Below are positions 8,382 to 16,260 of a stretch of 39,706 bases of DNA, piece by piece (position 1 is the first letter of the stretch; the number at the start of each line of letters is the position of its first letter). Location of the stretch: NCBI GenBank assembly GCA_944390365.1, contig CALXPW010000009.1, positions 1-39,706 on the forward strand, in the 5' to 3' direction. The position numbers were made by a program, and so were the translations under genes. Origin of the DNA: an uncultured Clostridia bacterium (GTDB lineage Bacteria > Bacillota > Clostridia > TANB77 > CAG-508). The notes beneath the pieces are model-generated. The model ran no database searches. It had not been told where the DNA came from and saw only the letters and a program-made list of their open reading frames with translations.

Positions 8382-8417
8382 AAAAAATACTCTACACTTT
8401 TGTGTAAAGTATTTTTT
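8382..8417 (-). terminator. Terminator after the CMD-cupin gene
   Basis: AAAAAATACT and AGTATTTTTT enclose a TACAC/GTGTA stem with an AAAA loop. A-rich and T-rich ends on both sides make it usable in either direction. It lies just beyond the stop codon of the decarboxylase-cupin gene. Confidence 0.75.
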
Positions 8418-8422
8418 GAAAT

Positions 8423-9166
8423 TTATAATTTACTATATTCCTCATCTGTTACTGGCTCACACCATTCATTTGAAGTATTTTCTCCTGGTACTTCGACTGC
8501 AAGATGGCTGAACCAATTTCCAGCTTTGGCTCCGTGCCAATGCTTTACATTTGCTGGTATTGTTACAACATCTCCTGGTTTTAAGCTTTGTGCTGGTTTA
8601 CCTTCTTCTTGGTACCATCCTTCTCCTTCAACACAGATTAAAATTTGTCCTCCACCTTTTGTACTATGGTGAATATGCCAATTATTTCTACAACCTGGCT
8701 CAAATGTAACATTTGCAATAGATACTACTGAAGAACCTGGTTTTGTTAATGGTTTTAAATAAGATTTTCCTATAAAATATTTAGCATAAGCTGTATTTTC
8801 TTCTCCTTGACCAAAGAAACCTCCGTGCTCTGTTTTTTCTTCATTATCATCTGCATATACTTCTTTTGCTAAATTAAAAGTAGCCCAAGCATTAGGCCAT
8901 CCAGCATAAAATGCTGCATGAGTTATAATTTCTGCCATTTCTTCCTTTGTAATTCCATTCTTTTTTGCATTCATTAGGTGGTGTTTTAGCGAACTATCTG
9001 CCATTCCTTTTCCCATAAATACACATATAGTTACTAAAGATCTATCTCTTAATGACAATTTATCTTCTCTTGACCATACCTCTCCAAATAATACATCATC
9101 ATTAAGTTCTGCAAATTTAGGAGCAAACTCCCCTAGTGAATCACGTCCTGCTGTTTGTTTTACCAT
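8423..9166 (-). CDS. Carboxymuconolactone decarboxylase-like and cupin fusion protein
   Basis: A 247-residue two-domain protein. Residues of about 10-105 are a carboxymuconolactone decarboxylase (AhpD-like) domain (FGEVWSREDKLSLRDRSLVT, HHLMNAKKNGITKEEMAEII, AAFYAGWPNAWATF). Residues of about 130-235 are a cupin with metal-binding histidines in NNWHIHHSTKGGG and IPANVKHWHGA. There is no CxxC peroxidase pair, so a disulfide-based AhpD reaction is unlikely. Such fusions are common in anaerobes near redox genes. The ATG has GGAAAGGATGAGGTAAA before it, and the promoter has the spacing of MerR-type control, suggesting response to an electrophile or oxidative signal (inference). Confidence 0.88.
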   Translation of the reverse strand: MVKQTAGRDSLGEFAPKFAELNDDVLFGEVWSREDKLSLRDRSLVTICVFMGKGMADSSLKHHLMNAKKNGITKEEMAEIITHAAFYAGWPNAWATFNLAKEVYADDNEEKTEHGGFFGQGEENTAYAKYFIGKSYLKPLTKPGSSVVSIANVTFEPGCRNNWHIHHSTKGGGQILICVEGEGWYQEEGKPAQSLKPGDVVTIPANVKHWHGAKAGNWFSHLAVEVPGENTSNEWCEPVTDEEYSKL

Positions 9167-9209
9167 TTTACCTCATCCTTTCCTTATTTGAAATTTTAAT
9201 TTCGTATTC

Positions 9210-9240
9210 TATATATCACTTAGAGTTAGCTTCAAGTCAA
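9210..9240 (-). promoter_or_regulatory. MerR-type promoter and operator of the CMD-cupin gene
   Basis: On the minus strand, TTGACT (9240-9235) and TATATA (9215-9210) are separated by 19 bp instead of 17. The spacer holds an imperfect dyad, ACTTGAAGCTAACTCTAAGT (9237-9218). A 19-20 bp spacer containing a dyad of this ACTT...AAGT form is the hallmark of promoters activated by MerR-family regulators by DNA twisting. No merR gene lies within the window, so the regulator must be encoded elsewhere. Confidence 0.65.
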
Positions 9241-9302
9241 TACATATTTTAAATTTTTTCAATTTTCTTCTAATGCTATGTTTTTTTATAACTACGACAT
9301 CA

Positions 9303-9875
9303 TTATTTATTCATAAATTTCATTCCACTATTCCAAGCTTGACCTACTTTTTCTCCTATTTTGTAATATCCATTTTGGAATTGGTCAAATACAAATGCAT
9401 TTAATTTAGTTGGTTCAACTTTTCCTTTTTCATCTAATACTTTCTCATCTGCTAGAACGTTTACAATCTCTCCAATTACTCTAAATCCAAATTCATCATT
9501 TTGTATTTTAGCCACTTTGCATTCTAGTGTTATAGGGTATTCTTCTATTATAGGTGCATCAACTCTAGTGCTTTTTACTGCGTGCATATTTGTTCTTTCG
9601 AATTTATCTTCCATTTTATTGCCTGAAGCAGTTCCGAAGAAATCTGACTCTTCAAGATGTTCTACATCTGCTACACTAATTGTAAATGCTCCTCTTTTCT
9701 TAATATTTTCTGATGTTTTATGAGATTCTGTGATATTTAAAGCTACCTTATTATCATCACAAATTCCTCCCCAAGCCATATTCATTACATCTACTTTGTC
9801 ATTATCTCCATAAGTAGCAATCATTAAAACTGGCATTGGAAATAAAAATGGGTGTACGCCTAAATCTTTTTTCAT
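9303..9875 (-). CDS. Flavin reductase-like FMN-binding protein
   Basis: A 190-residue protein of the split-barrel flavin reductase family: MKKDLGVHPFLFPMPVLMIA, then MNMAWGGICDDNKVALNITE, KRGAFTISVA, and the DFFGTASGNKMEDKFERT segment typical of this group. It probably binds FMN and acts as a flavin or electron-transfer oxidoreductase; the substrate is unknown. Start: ATG at 9875 behind AAGGAGATATGATATT; the frame extends 22 codons further upstream without a ribosome site. It precedes the CMD-cupin gene, but that gene has its own promoter. Confidence 0.88.
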   Translation of the reverse strand: MKKDLGVHPFLFPMPVLMIATYGDNDKVDVMNMAWGGICDDNKVALNITESHKTSENIKKRGAFTISVADVEHLEESDFFGTASGNKMEDKFERTNMHAVKSTRVDAPIIEEYPITLECKVAKIQNDEFGFRVIGEIVNVLADEKVLDEKGKVEPTKLNAFVFDQFQNGYYKIGEKVGQAWNSGMKFMNK

Positions 9876-9959
9876 AATATCATATCTCCTTATATAAATA
9901 AATTTAGGTTTTTGAAAGGTTATACCTATAAACCATTCCACAGAAAGTTTATATCTATA

Positions 9960-10610
9960 TTAGAAATTTGTCAACTTGATTTTTACTCCAATTAAGCTTA
10001 TTAAATCCACTGCTTGAAGCTCATTTATTATTGCTCCTTTTATATCATCAAGTGAAATTACTATACCCTCTATGTTTGAATTTGATAAGTCTATTCCCTT
10101 TAGACTTGTTTTAAAAAACTGTGCCTGCGTTAAATCTGCCTGCTCAAAAATAATGTTTTTTAACTTATTTTCTTGAAAACTACTATTTCTAAGCCCTGCA
10201 TTGTTAAATATAACATTTTCAATACTTGCCATTGATAAATTGATATAGTTCATATTTGTTTCTGTAAAACTAACATTGTAAACTCTACTATCTATAAAAT
10301 TGCACCCCGTTAATTTGCAATTATTGAATTCACATCTTATAAAACTGCAACCTTCAAATGAAGTATTTGAAAAGTTACAATTTTTAAATTCTACGTCAAT
10401 AAAGCTATTTTTTTCTAAGTTGCTACTTATTACATCTGTATAGCTTATTATTGATTTTTCTATAGTTATATCGTTTAATTCTATGTTTTCCGTTCTATAT
10501 TCTTCTAATTCTATATTACTTATTTCATCGCTTTTGTCTGTTTCTTCTAACAAATTGTCACATTTATTTAGCATTGCAAAAAAGATTTTTTGTGGTTTTA
10601 ATATTTTCAT
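9960..10610 (-). CDS. Pentapeptide-repeat protein
   Basis: 216 residues, from about 60 to 200 built of consecutive five-residue repeats with Phe, Leu or Ile at the centre (FKNCNFSNTSFEGCSFIRCE, NLSMASIENVIFNNAGL). This predicts a right-handed quadrilateral beta-helix, the DNA-mimic fold of Qnr and MfpA proteins that shield DNA gyrase; pentapeptide proteins have other roles too, so gyrase protection is inference. Start: ATG at 10610 preceded by AGGAGAAAAT. A further in-frame ATG at 10649 overlaps the dinD stop as ATGA but has a weak ribosome site. It follows the DNA-damage gene dinD directly, so the two are probably co-transcribed. Confidence 0.85.
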   Translation of the reverse strand: MKILKPQKIFFAMLNKCDNLLEETDKSDEISNIELEEYRTENIELNDITIEKSIISYTDVISSNLEKNSFIDVEFKNCNFSNTSFEGCSFIRCEFNNCKLTGCNFIDSRVYNVSFTETNMNYINLSMASIENVIFNNAGLRNSSFQENKLKNIIFEQADLTQAQFFKTSLKGIDLSNSNIEGIVISLDDIKGAIINELQAVDLISLIGVKIKLTNF

Positions 10611-10645
10611 ATTTTCTCCTATTTGATTTTTTACTGTATTATATC

Positions 10646-11488
10646 TCATATTTCATTCTTTTTTAAGCCTTTTTTACTTTCTTTTTCAAGTTCTTTTAAA
10701 CTTTTCTTAGGTGTTGGTAAGTCTTCTGGCATCGTTCCTCCGGCCTCTTTAATTGCTTTTCTAACTATTTTTCCAATTTTATTATGAGTATCACAAGCTT
10801 TATTTTCTGTATTAACCTTATCTCTTTTTAATCTTGCTTCTGTCTGCGTAATACGAAATAAGTTAGCTGCAAGTTCTTCACTCCCCATATTGTCTAAAAT
10901 ATCTTCTCTATATCTTAATCTCTTTCTTTTAGCAATGTCATCAGCAGTTTCTCCATTGTACAATCCTTTATATCCTGAATTATGAAATCTATCAAAATTT
11001 TTTACTCCTGCATTTTTAGCTGTTTGATTAAGTGAATAATTACCCTTTCTAGTTAAATCTCTTTGATAAAATCTTTTTTCATCTTCAGTTAATGAACTAT
11101 ATTCTTTTTCGCTAATCTCTTGTTTTCTTGTTTGAACTGCAAAATATGTTTGGGCAAGAGCAATTACTTTTTTTCTGCTATCTCCGTTTTGTGCTATTAA
11201 ATAACATGCATAACGAGTTAGTTTGTAGTCTCTTATTAGTACCTCAGCATTATTAGCACGTTTTGACAACTTGTCGGCTCCGACAAAATGTTCATTTGCA
11301 CTAATACCAGCATTTTTGCATGCCTCTTTGGCTCTTTGCATTACTCCTTCAAATTTTCTCCATTCCTTATAGTCCAGCACAACTTGTAGTTCTCTTGCAT
11401 ACCAATATTCAATTCCGTTTTCATCAATATGCTTAATTTCTTCAAATGTTTGATTACTGTAATTTTCTCTCTTTTCTATTTTGTTCAT
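10646..11488 (-). CDS. dinD: DNA damage-inducible protein D (DinD-like, BRO-N domain)
   Basis: 280 residues closely following E. coli DinD: an N-terminal BRO-type domain with FEEIKHIDENGIEYWYAREL, WRKFEGVMQRAKEACKNAG, HFVGADKL and RDYKLTRYACYLIAQNGDSR, then a helical C-terminal half (LAANLFRITQTEARLKRD). DinD in E. coli is an SOS gene that inhibits RecA filament growth. Start: ATG at 11488 with AAAAAGGAG eleven bases upstream. A strong promoter sits at 11519-11547 with a near-match to the Gram-positive SOS box just beyond it. The downstream pentapeptide-repeat gene overlaps or follows closely. Confidence 0.9.
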   Translation of the reverse strand: MNKIEKRENYSNQTFEEIKHIDENGIEYWYARELQVVLDYKEWRKFEGVMQRAKEACKNAGISANEHFVGADKLSKRANNAEVLIRDYKLTRYACYLIAQNGDSRKKVIALAQTYFAVQTRKQEISEKEYSSLTEDEKRFYQRDLTRKGNYSLNQTAKNAGVKNFDRFHNSGYKGLYNGETADDIAKRKRLRYREDILDNMGSEELAANLFRITQTEARLKRDKVNTENKACDTHNKIGKIVRKAIKEAGGTMPEDLPTPKKSLKELEKESKKGLKKNEI

Positions 11489-11518
11489 ATATTCATCATC
11501 TCCTTTTTACTGATAGGT

Positions 11519-11568
11519 ATTATATTACGTTTTTATATAAATTGCAATAGGATTGCGAAAATTTGTTC
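11519..11568 (-). promoter_or_regulatory. dinD promoter with SOS-box-like site
   Basis: TTGCAA (11547-11542), a 17-bp spacer and TATAAT (11524-11519) make a good sigma-A promoter on the minus strand. Just upstream, GAACAAATTTTC (11568-11557) differs by one base from the Gram-positive LexA consensus GAAC-N4-GTTC. The promoter is well supported; the LexA site is tentative. Confidence 0.55.
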
Positions 11569-11607
11569 AGCTTTATTAATATTTATGATTGAATATATTT
11601 TTTAGAC

Positions 11608-11630
11608 AAAAAAAGAAACCCCTTTCGGGG
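11608..11630 (-). terminator. Short GC hairpin with T-tract
   Basis: On the minus strand CCCC-GAAA-GGGG (11630-11619) is followed by TTTCTTTTTTTG. The stem is short but all G/C with a stable tetraloop. It would end transcripts coming from the tRNA-Leu side before the dinD promoter. Confidence 0.45.
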
Positions 11631-11837
11631 AAAAGAAATATTTTTCTTTTTAATGTAAGTTATTAACCTACATTGCCAGTCAGCACAGTAATAATAAATA
11701 ATTTTTTGAATTTTGCTTGATTTTCTATCATAGAATAGTCTATAATTAAATTAATAAAACATTAGTGTCCATAGCATTTTGCTATGTAAGTCATTAATAA
11801 ATGGGAAAATCTGAAATATTGATTTTCTCCTTTTTAG

Positions 11838-11871
11838 ATAAAAAAAATCAACCATTTTACTGATTGATTTT
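11838..11871 (-). terminator. Terminator downstream of tRNA-Leu
   Basis: AAAATCAA (11871-11864) pairs with TTGATTTT (11851-11844), which runs into a further four T residues on the minus strand. It lies 26 nt past the tRNA 3' end. The rest of the 408-nt gap between dinD and the tRNA (11489-11896) holds the dinD promoter, another short terminator and small AT-rich hairpins (for example CATAGC/GCTATG near 11775), with no credible gene. Confidence 0.5.
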
Positions 11872-11896
11872 GTATTTATTTGCTCTATTGTATTAT

Positions 11897-11980
11897 TGGT
11901 GCGGATGAAGGGACTCGAACCCCCACGCCGTTGGCACTGGTTCCTAAGACCAGCGCGTCTGCCAGTTCCGCCACATCCGC
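11897..11980 (-). tRNA. tRNA-Leu (anticodon UAG)
   Basis: The minus strand starts GCGGATGTGGCGGAACTGGC and ends in the matching acceptor strand CATCCGC, discriminator A and an encoded CCA. The anticodon stem CTGGT/ACCAG closes the loop CTTAGGA, giving anticodon UAG for CUA and related leucine codons. The long variable arm (GTGCCAACGGCGTG region) is as expected for a class II leucine tRNA, and the T-arm has GGTTCGAGTCC. Total length is 84 nt including CCA. Confidence 0.97.
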
Positions 11981-12060
11981 ATTATTGCTGACAAGGTATA
12001 TTGTAGCACACAAAAAATACGATGTCAATAATAAGATGTGAAATTTTATGAATATTTTTT

Positions 12061-12089
12061 AGAACTAGCAAGTTGTTCTTGCTAGTTCT
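12061..12089 (-). terminator. Perfect hairpin at the ptsI 3' end
   Basis: AGAACTAGCAAG and CTTGCTAGTTCT form a perfect 12-bp stem with a 5-nt loop, covering the last codons and the stop of ptsI. There is no clear T-tract on the minus strand, so it may stabilise the mRNA end rather than act as a classic terminator. Confidence 0.5.
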
Positions 12090-13785
12090 CTTTAAATTCT
12101 TTTAGTCTTTCTTCTACCTCTTCTGCAGATGACATCTGTAAAATTTCCTCGCTAAGTTTTACGCATTCAGCTTTATCTAAATTGTTAATCCTTTTTCTAG
12201 CATTTAGTAAGCTATTTGAATTCATTGAGAATTCGTCTAAACCTAGTCCAATTAGAAGTGGTATATATAGCTTATCTCCTGCTGCCTCGCCACACATTCC
12301 ACAAATTATATTTGCAGAATGTGCTCCATCTATCGCCATTTTTATTAGTTTTATAACTGATGGATGAAATTTTGTATATAATTTTGATATCCTTTCGTTT
12401 CCTCTTTCTACTGCGACTGTATATTGTATTAAGTCATTAGTTCCAATGCTAAAGAAGTCACATTCTTTTGCAAGTTTATCTGCTATTAAAGCTGCTGATG
12501 GAATTTCTATCATAATTCCTACTTTGATATTTTTGTCATATTCTATATTTTCGTCATCTAGCTCTTTTTTACATTCTTCTAATACTTTTTTTGCTTGTCG
12601 TAATTCATCTATAGATGATATCATAGGAAACATTATTTCTATTTTTCCAAAAGCACTTGCTCTTAAGATTGCTCTTAGTTGTGTTTTGAATAATGGTAAA
12701 TTATCTAAACTTAATCTAATTGCTCTAAACCCTAAAAATGGATTTGCTTCTTTTTCTAATTTTAGATATTTTAGTTCTTTGTCTCCCCCAATGTCTAAAG
12801 TTCTTATAATAACTTCTTTATCTTGCATCATTTCTGCTACATTTTTATATACTTCAAACTGACTTTTCTCTGTTGGCATTGTATCGCTATCCATATATAA
12901 AAATTCACTTCTAAATAGACCAATTCCTTCTGCTGTATTTTTTATTGCTACCTCTACATCTTTTAGTATTCCTATATTTGCATATAGTTTTACTTTTGTA
13001 CCGTCTATTGTTTTGGTTTCTTCATTTTTATATTTTTCTAGTTCTAATTTTTCTTCTTCTAATTGTTTTTGTAAGGTTAATAATTTTTGTTTTTCTTCTT
13101 CTGTTGGATTTACGTATATTTCACCTAATGTACCATCTATTGCAACATTATCATTATTTTTAAATATGCTTGTAGCATTTTCTATTCCTGTAATTGCTGG
13201 AATAGCATGAGTTCTTGCCATAATAGAAGTATGTGAATTTTCTCCTCCTATTTCTGTAATAATTCCAGATATGTTTTTTAAGTCTAATTTTGCAGTTTCA
13301 GATGTTGTAAGTTCTGTTGCTACAATTATTGTATTTGGTTTTAAATTACTTAAATCAATCGTTTTTTCATTTAGCATTTTGCCTAATACTCTATTCTTTA
13401 TATCTAGAATGTCCCCAGCTCTTGAAGCCATATACTCATCGTCCATATTTTGAAAAATTTGTACAACACTATTAAATCCAACTTCTACAGCATATTCTGC
13501 ATTATATTTATCATTTTTTATTGCATTCTCTGTTTCTGATATAAGTGATGGATCTTGCAAAATCATTAAATATGCTTGCATAATATCTGATTCTGTTCCA
13601 CTAATGTTTTTTAATTGTATTTCAGTTTCATTTATAACTTCATTTAAGGCTTTGTGAAGTCTTTCTAATTCGTGTTCTACTTGTTCATTTTCTATTGTTT
13701 TCTTTTCTATTTTTCTTTCTACCTTTTTTAAAACTACTACATTGCCAAGTCCTATACCTCTTGAAACGCCTTTTCCCTTTAACAT
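12082..13785 (-). CDS. ptsI: PTS enzyme I (phosphoenolpyruvate-protein phosphotransferase)
   Basis: Takes phosphate from PEP and passes it to HPr, the first step of all PTS sugar uptake. The 567-residue product has the phospho-histidine H185 in GGENSHTSIMARTHAIPA, the PEP-binding barrel with FRSEFLYM, FLGFRAIRLSL, IMIEIPSAALIAD and FFSIGTNDLIQYTVAVERGN, and the active-site cysteine in ICGMCGEAAGD. Length matches the family. ATG at 13785 has AAGGAAGGATACAG before it and is only 12 nt from the end of ptsH. Last gene of the fruK-fruA-ptsH-ptsI run. Confidence 0.97.
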   Translation of the reverse strand: MLKGKGVSRGIGLGNVVVLKKVERKIEKKTIENEQVEHELERLHKALNEVINETEIQLKNISGTESDIMQAYLMILQDPSLISETENAIKNDKYNAEYAVEVGFNSVVQIFQNMDDEYMASRAGDILDIKNRVLGKMLNEKTIDLSNLKPNTIIVATELTTSETAKLDLKNISGIITEIGGENSHTSIMARTHAIPAITGIENATSIFKNNDNVAIDGTLGEIYVNPTEEEKQKLLTLQKQLEEEKLELEKYKNEETKTIDGTKVKLYANIGILKDVEVAIKNTAEGIGLFRSEFLYMDSDTMPTEKSQFEVYKNVAEMMQDKEVIIRTLDIGGDKELKYLKLEKEANPFLGFRAIRLSLDNLPLFKTQLRAILRASAFGKIEIMFPMISSIDELRQAKKVLEECKKELDDENIEYDKNIKVGIMIEIPSAALIADKLAKECDFFSIGTNDLIQYTVAVERGNERISKLYTKFHPSVIKLIKMAIDGAHSANIICGMCGEAAGDKLYIPLLIGLGLDEFSMNSNSLLNARKRINNLDKAECVKLSEEILQMSSAEEVEERLKEFKEN

Positions 13786-13797
13786 CTGTATCCTTCC

Positions 13798-14061
13798 TTA
13801 TTCACCAAAATTATTGTTAAAATCTTTTACAATTTCTGCTAGAGCTTCTTTTTCATCTTCTCCATCGCATTCTATTTCTATTTCTGTATTGTATTTTATT
13901 CCTGCTGCCATTATGCCCAATATTGATTTTGCATCTACTGTTTTTCCATTTACATTTAATTTTATTGAACATTTAAATGAAGCTGCTTTTTTTGCAAGTT
14001 CACCTGCTGGTCTTGCATGTAATCCTGTTTCGTTTTTTAAGATAACTTTTTCTTTTACCAT
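13798..14061 (-). CDS. ptsH: Phosphocarrier protein HPr
   Basis: 87-residue PTS carrier. H15 in NETGLHARPAG receives phosphate from enzyme I and hands it to EIIA domains. S46 in DAKSILGIMAAG is the regulatory serine phosphorylated by HPr kinase in Firmicutes, so HPr can act in CcpA-style catabolite control. Preceded by AAATAAGGAGGAAATT. Followed 12 nt later by ptsI and preceded by fruA, with a structured 156-nt spacer between fruA and ptsH. Confidence 0.97.
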   Translation of the reverse strand: MVKEKVILKNETGLHARPAGELAKKAASFKCSIKLNVNGKTVDAKSILGIMAAGIKYNTEIEIECDGEDEKEALAEIVKDFNNNFGE

Positions 14062-14101
14062 AATTTCCTCCTTATTTGTCTTAAAATTTAAGCTGCCTTT
14101 T

Positions 14102-14168
14102 GAGCTACCTTATCATTGTATAGGAAAAATCGAAGATTTTTGCTATACAACAAGGTTAGGCTACCTTG
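14102..14168 (-). repeat. Structured spacer between fruA and ptsH (element D)
   Basis: A 15-bp hairpin (14116-14150; TTGTATAG/CTATACAA plus AAAAATC/GATTTTT, loop GAA, one G/G mismatch) is flanked by GCTACCTT copies at 14104-14111 and 14160-14167. Both can compete for AAGGTTAGG, and CAAGGT/ACCTTG can also form a separate stem, so alternative folds exist. Nearby GTCGCTCGCTTCACTCGG (to about 14191) resembles the GAAGCGAG segment of element C. Being inside an operon, it may lower or separate expression of fruA and ptsH, or be a repeat insertion. Confidence 0.5.
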
Positions 14169-14217
14169 GGCCGTCCGAGTGAAGCGAGCGACATGTATTT
14201 CGCCGTTTCTCTAGAGA

Positions 14218-16149
14218 CTAGCCCTGCGAAATGCCTTTCTTATATTCTGGTAAATTTTTCTTTAATTTTGCCATGATTAATGTAGAAACAATTGCTCCTA
14301 CTGCTATTGCTAATAAATATTTTACCGGATGTCCTATTGTTGCTATTACAAATATTCCACCATGTGGTGCCATTAGTGTACAATTAAACCACATTGAAAG
14401 TGCTCCTGTAACTGCTGATCCAACTACAAATGCTGGTATTGTTCTTAATGGGTCTGCTGAAGCAAATGGAATTGCTCCCTCTGATATAAATGATAAGCCC
14501 ATAATATAATTTACATAGGCTGCTTGTTTATCCTTTTTAGGAATTTTCTTTGGGAATGCTGTTGCTAAAAATGCAATAGCTAGTGGTGGTACCATTCCTC
14601 CAGCCATAACTGCTGCCATTATTTCGTATTGTCCTGATGCAAGCATTCCTGTTCCAAATGTATATGCTGCTTTATTAACAGGTCCTCCTAAATCTACTGC
14701 CATCATTGCTCCTAATATTGCACCTAATACAACTTTGTTTGCACTGCTCATTGAAGATAAGTAGTCGTTAATTGCTGTGTTTATTGCTGCTACATAAGGG
14801 TTTATAAGTAACATAAATAATCCTATAAATAATACTCCAAATACCGGATATAGAAGAATGGTTTTGACGCCTTCTATACTACTTGGCAGATAACTGCACA
14901 ATTTCTTTAATCCCAGTACGATGTAGCCTCCAACGAAACCTGCAATTAGTGCTCCTAAAAATCCTGAGCTTACTAAAGTAATATCTCCATTTGATAATGA
15001 TGCAAATGTTGTACCTTGTACGGCTAAAATTCCTCCAACAAAGCCGACCACTAATCCTGGTCTATCTGCAATACTCATAGCTATATAACCTGCTAAGATA
15101 TATAGCATTACATTAAATGCTGCATTTCCTACTGTTTTAAAGAAGGCTGCTATTGGTGTATTCATACCAAAGTTTGAAGGGTCTATTGAATAATCATCTA
15201 GTAAGAATGAAATTGCTATTAAAATTCCTCCACCTACAACGAATGGCAACATGTGTGTTACACCATTCATTAAGTGTTTATATATTTGAGTACCTATTTT
15301 TTCTTTTCCTTCGCTATCATCTACATTTGTATTTTTGCTGTTTGAATGATATGTTTTGGCATTTGGTGATAGCACATGTTCAATTAGTTCTTTAGGCTTA
15401 TTTATTCCATCTGCAACTTTTGCAGTTACTATTTTTTTACCGTCAAATCTTGATAAATCAACTTTTGTATCTGATGCTACAATTATTGCTTTTGCATTTT
15501 TTATTTCCTCTTTTGTAAATTTGTTTTTTACACCTGAGGCTCCATGTGTTTCTACTTTAACTTTATGTCCTAACTGCTCGCCCATTTTCTCTAATGCTTC
15601 TGCTGCCATATATGTGTGTGCAATACCTGTTGGACAACCTGTTATTGCTAGAATTTCATACTTATTGCTTGCTCCCTTTTCTTCTCCTAGTTTTTCACTT
15701 TCTGCTTTATTTATACACTCTAAAAATTCTTTTGGAGTTTTTGCATTGTATAAAGCTTTTCTAAATTCTGTATCCATTAGTAGTGTAGATAATCTGCTTA
15801 AAACATCTAAATGCACATTATCTTCTGTGTTTGGTGCTGCTATTAAAAATAGCAATTTAGCTGGGCTTCCATCTAAAGATTCAAAATCAACACCATCTGG
15901 AACTACCATTGCAGAAAGTCCTGGCCTAGAAACTGCATCTGTTTTACCATGTGGTATTGCTATTCCTTCACCAATTCCTGTGGTTCCTTCTTCCTCTCTT
16001 TTTAATACTACTTGTTTGTACTTGTCTTTATCCTTGATGTTTCCATTTTCCATCATTAAATCTACTAACTTATCAATAGCTTCTGCTTTACTATTTGCAC
16101 TTGTATGTAGACTGATGGCTTTTTCGCTAAGTAAATCTGTAATTTTCAT
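14218..16149 (-). CDS. fruA: PTS fructose transporter subunit IIABC
   Basis: Imports fructose and delivers it as fructose 1-phosphate. Domains of the 643-residue protein in order: EIIA (about 1-150) with phospho-histidine H67 in GEGIAIPHGKTD; EIIB (about 163-260) with C172 in AITGCPTGIAHTYMAAEALE; EIIC membrane domain (about 290-640) with many helices and GGPVNKAAYTFGTGML. The single-chain A-B-C order is usual for Firmicute FruA. It follows fruK and is followed by ptsH and ptsI, so the complete phosphoryl chain is encoded together. Confidence 0.95.
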   Translation of the reverse strand: MKITDLLSEKAISLHTSANSKAEAIDKLVDLMMENGNIKDKDKYKQVVLKREEEGTTGIGEGIAIPHGKTDAVSRPGLSAMVVPDGVDFESLDGSPAKLLFLIAAPNTEDNVHLDVLSRLSTLLMDTEFRKALYNAKTPKEFLECINKAESEKLGEEKGASNKYEILAITGCPTGIAHTYMAAEALEKMGEQLGHKVKVETHGASGVKNKFTKEEIKNAKAIIVASDTKVDLSRFDGKKIVTAKVADGINKPKELIEHVLSPNAKTYHSNSKNTNVDDSEGKEKIGTQIYKHLMNGVTHMLPFVVGGGILIAISFLLDDYSIDPSNFGMNTPIAAFFKTVGNAAFNVMLYILAGYIAMSIADRPGLVVGFVGGILAVQGTTFASLSNGDITLVSSGFLGALIAGFVGGYIVLGLKKLCSYLPSSIEGVKTILLYPVFGVLFIGLFMLLINPYVAAINTAINDYLSSMSSANKVVLGAILGAMMAVDLGGPVNKAAYTFGTGMLASGQYEIMAAVMAGGMVPPLAIAFLATAFPKKIPKKDKQAAYVNYIMGLSFISEGAIPFASADPLRTIPAFVVGSAVTGALSMWFNCTLMAPHGGIFVIATIGHPVKYLLAIAVGAIVSTLIMAKLKKNLPEYKKGISQG

Positions 16150-16260
16150 TATTTTACCCCTTTCTTTTGTATTATTTGTTAAATATAAAAATTTTGTTTT
16201 ATTTAATTAGTTTAAACTTTTTACTTTAATACATTAGTAAAAGTCAAAAGCTAAAAAAAT

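Noticed and set aside
5883..9922. Shared AACCTTTCAAAAAC plus TAAATTTA segment at 5884-5905 (plus) and about 9900-9922 (minus)
   Set aside because: About 22 bp with one gap in two AT-rich gaps; no further similarity or structure around it, so chance or a minor fragment.
12945..13163. Leucine-rich plus-strand frame resembling a membrane peptide
   Set aside because: Antisense to ptsI in a codon-biased AT-rich stretch; the hydrophobic look comes from reversed lysine and glutamate codons.
15356..16210. 284-codon plus-strand frame
   Set aside because: It is the antisense shadow of the well-supported fruA gene; similar antisense frames over ptsI, metK and the permease were dropped for the same reason.
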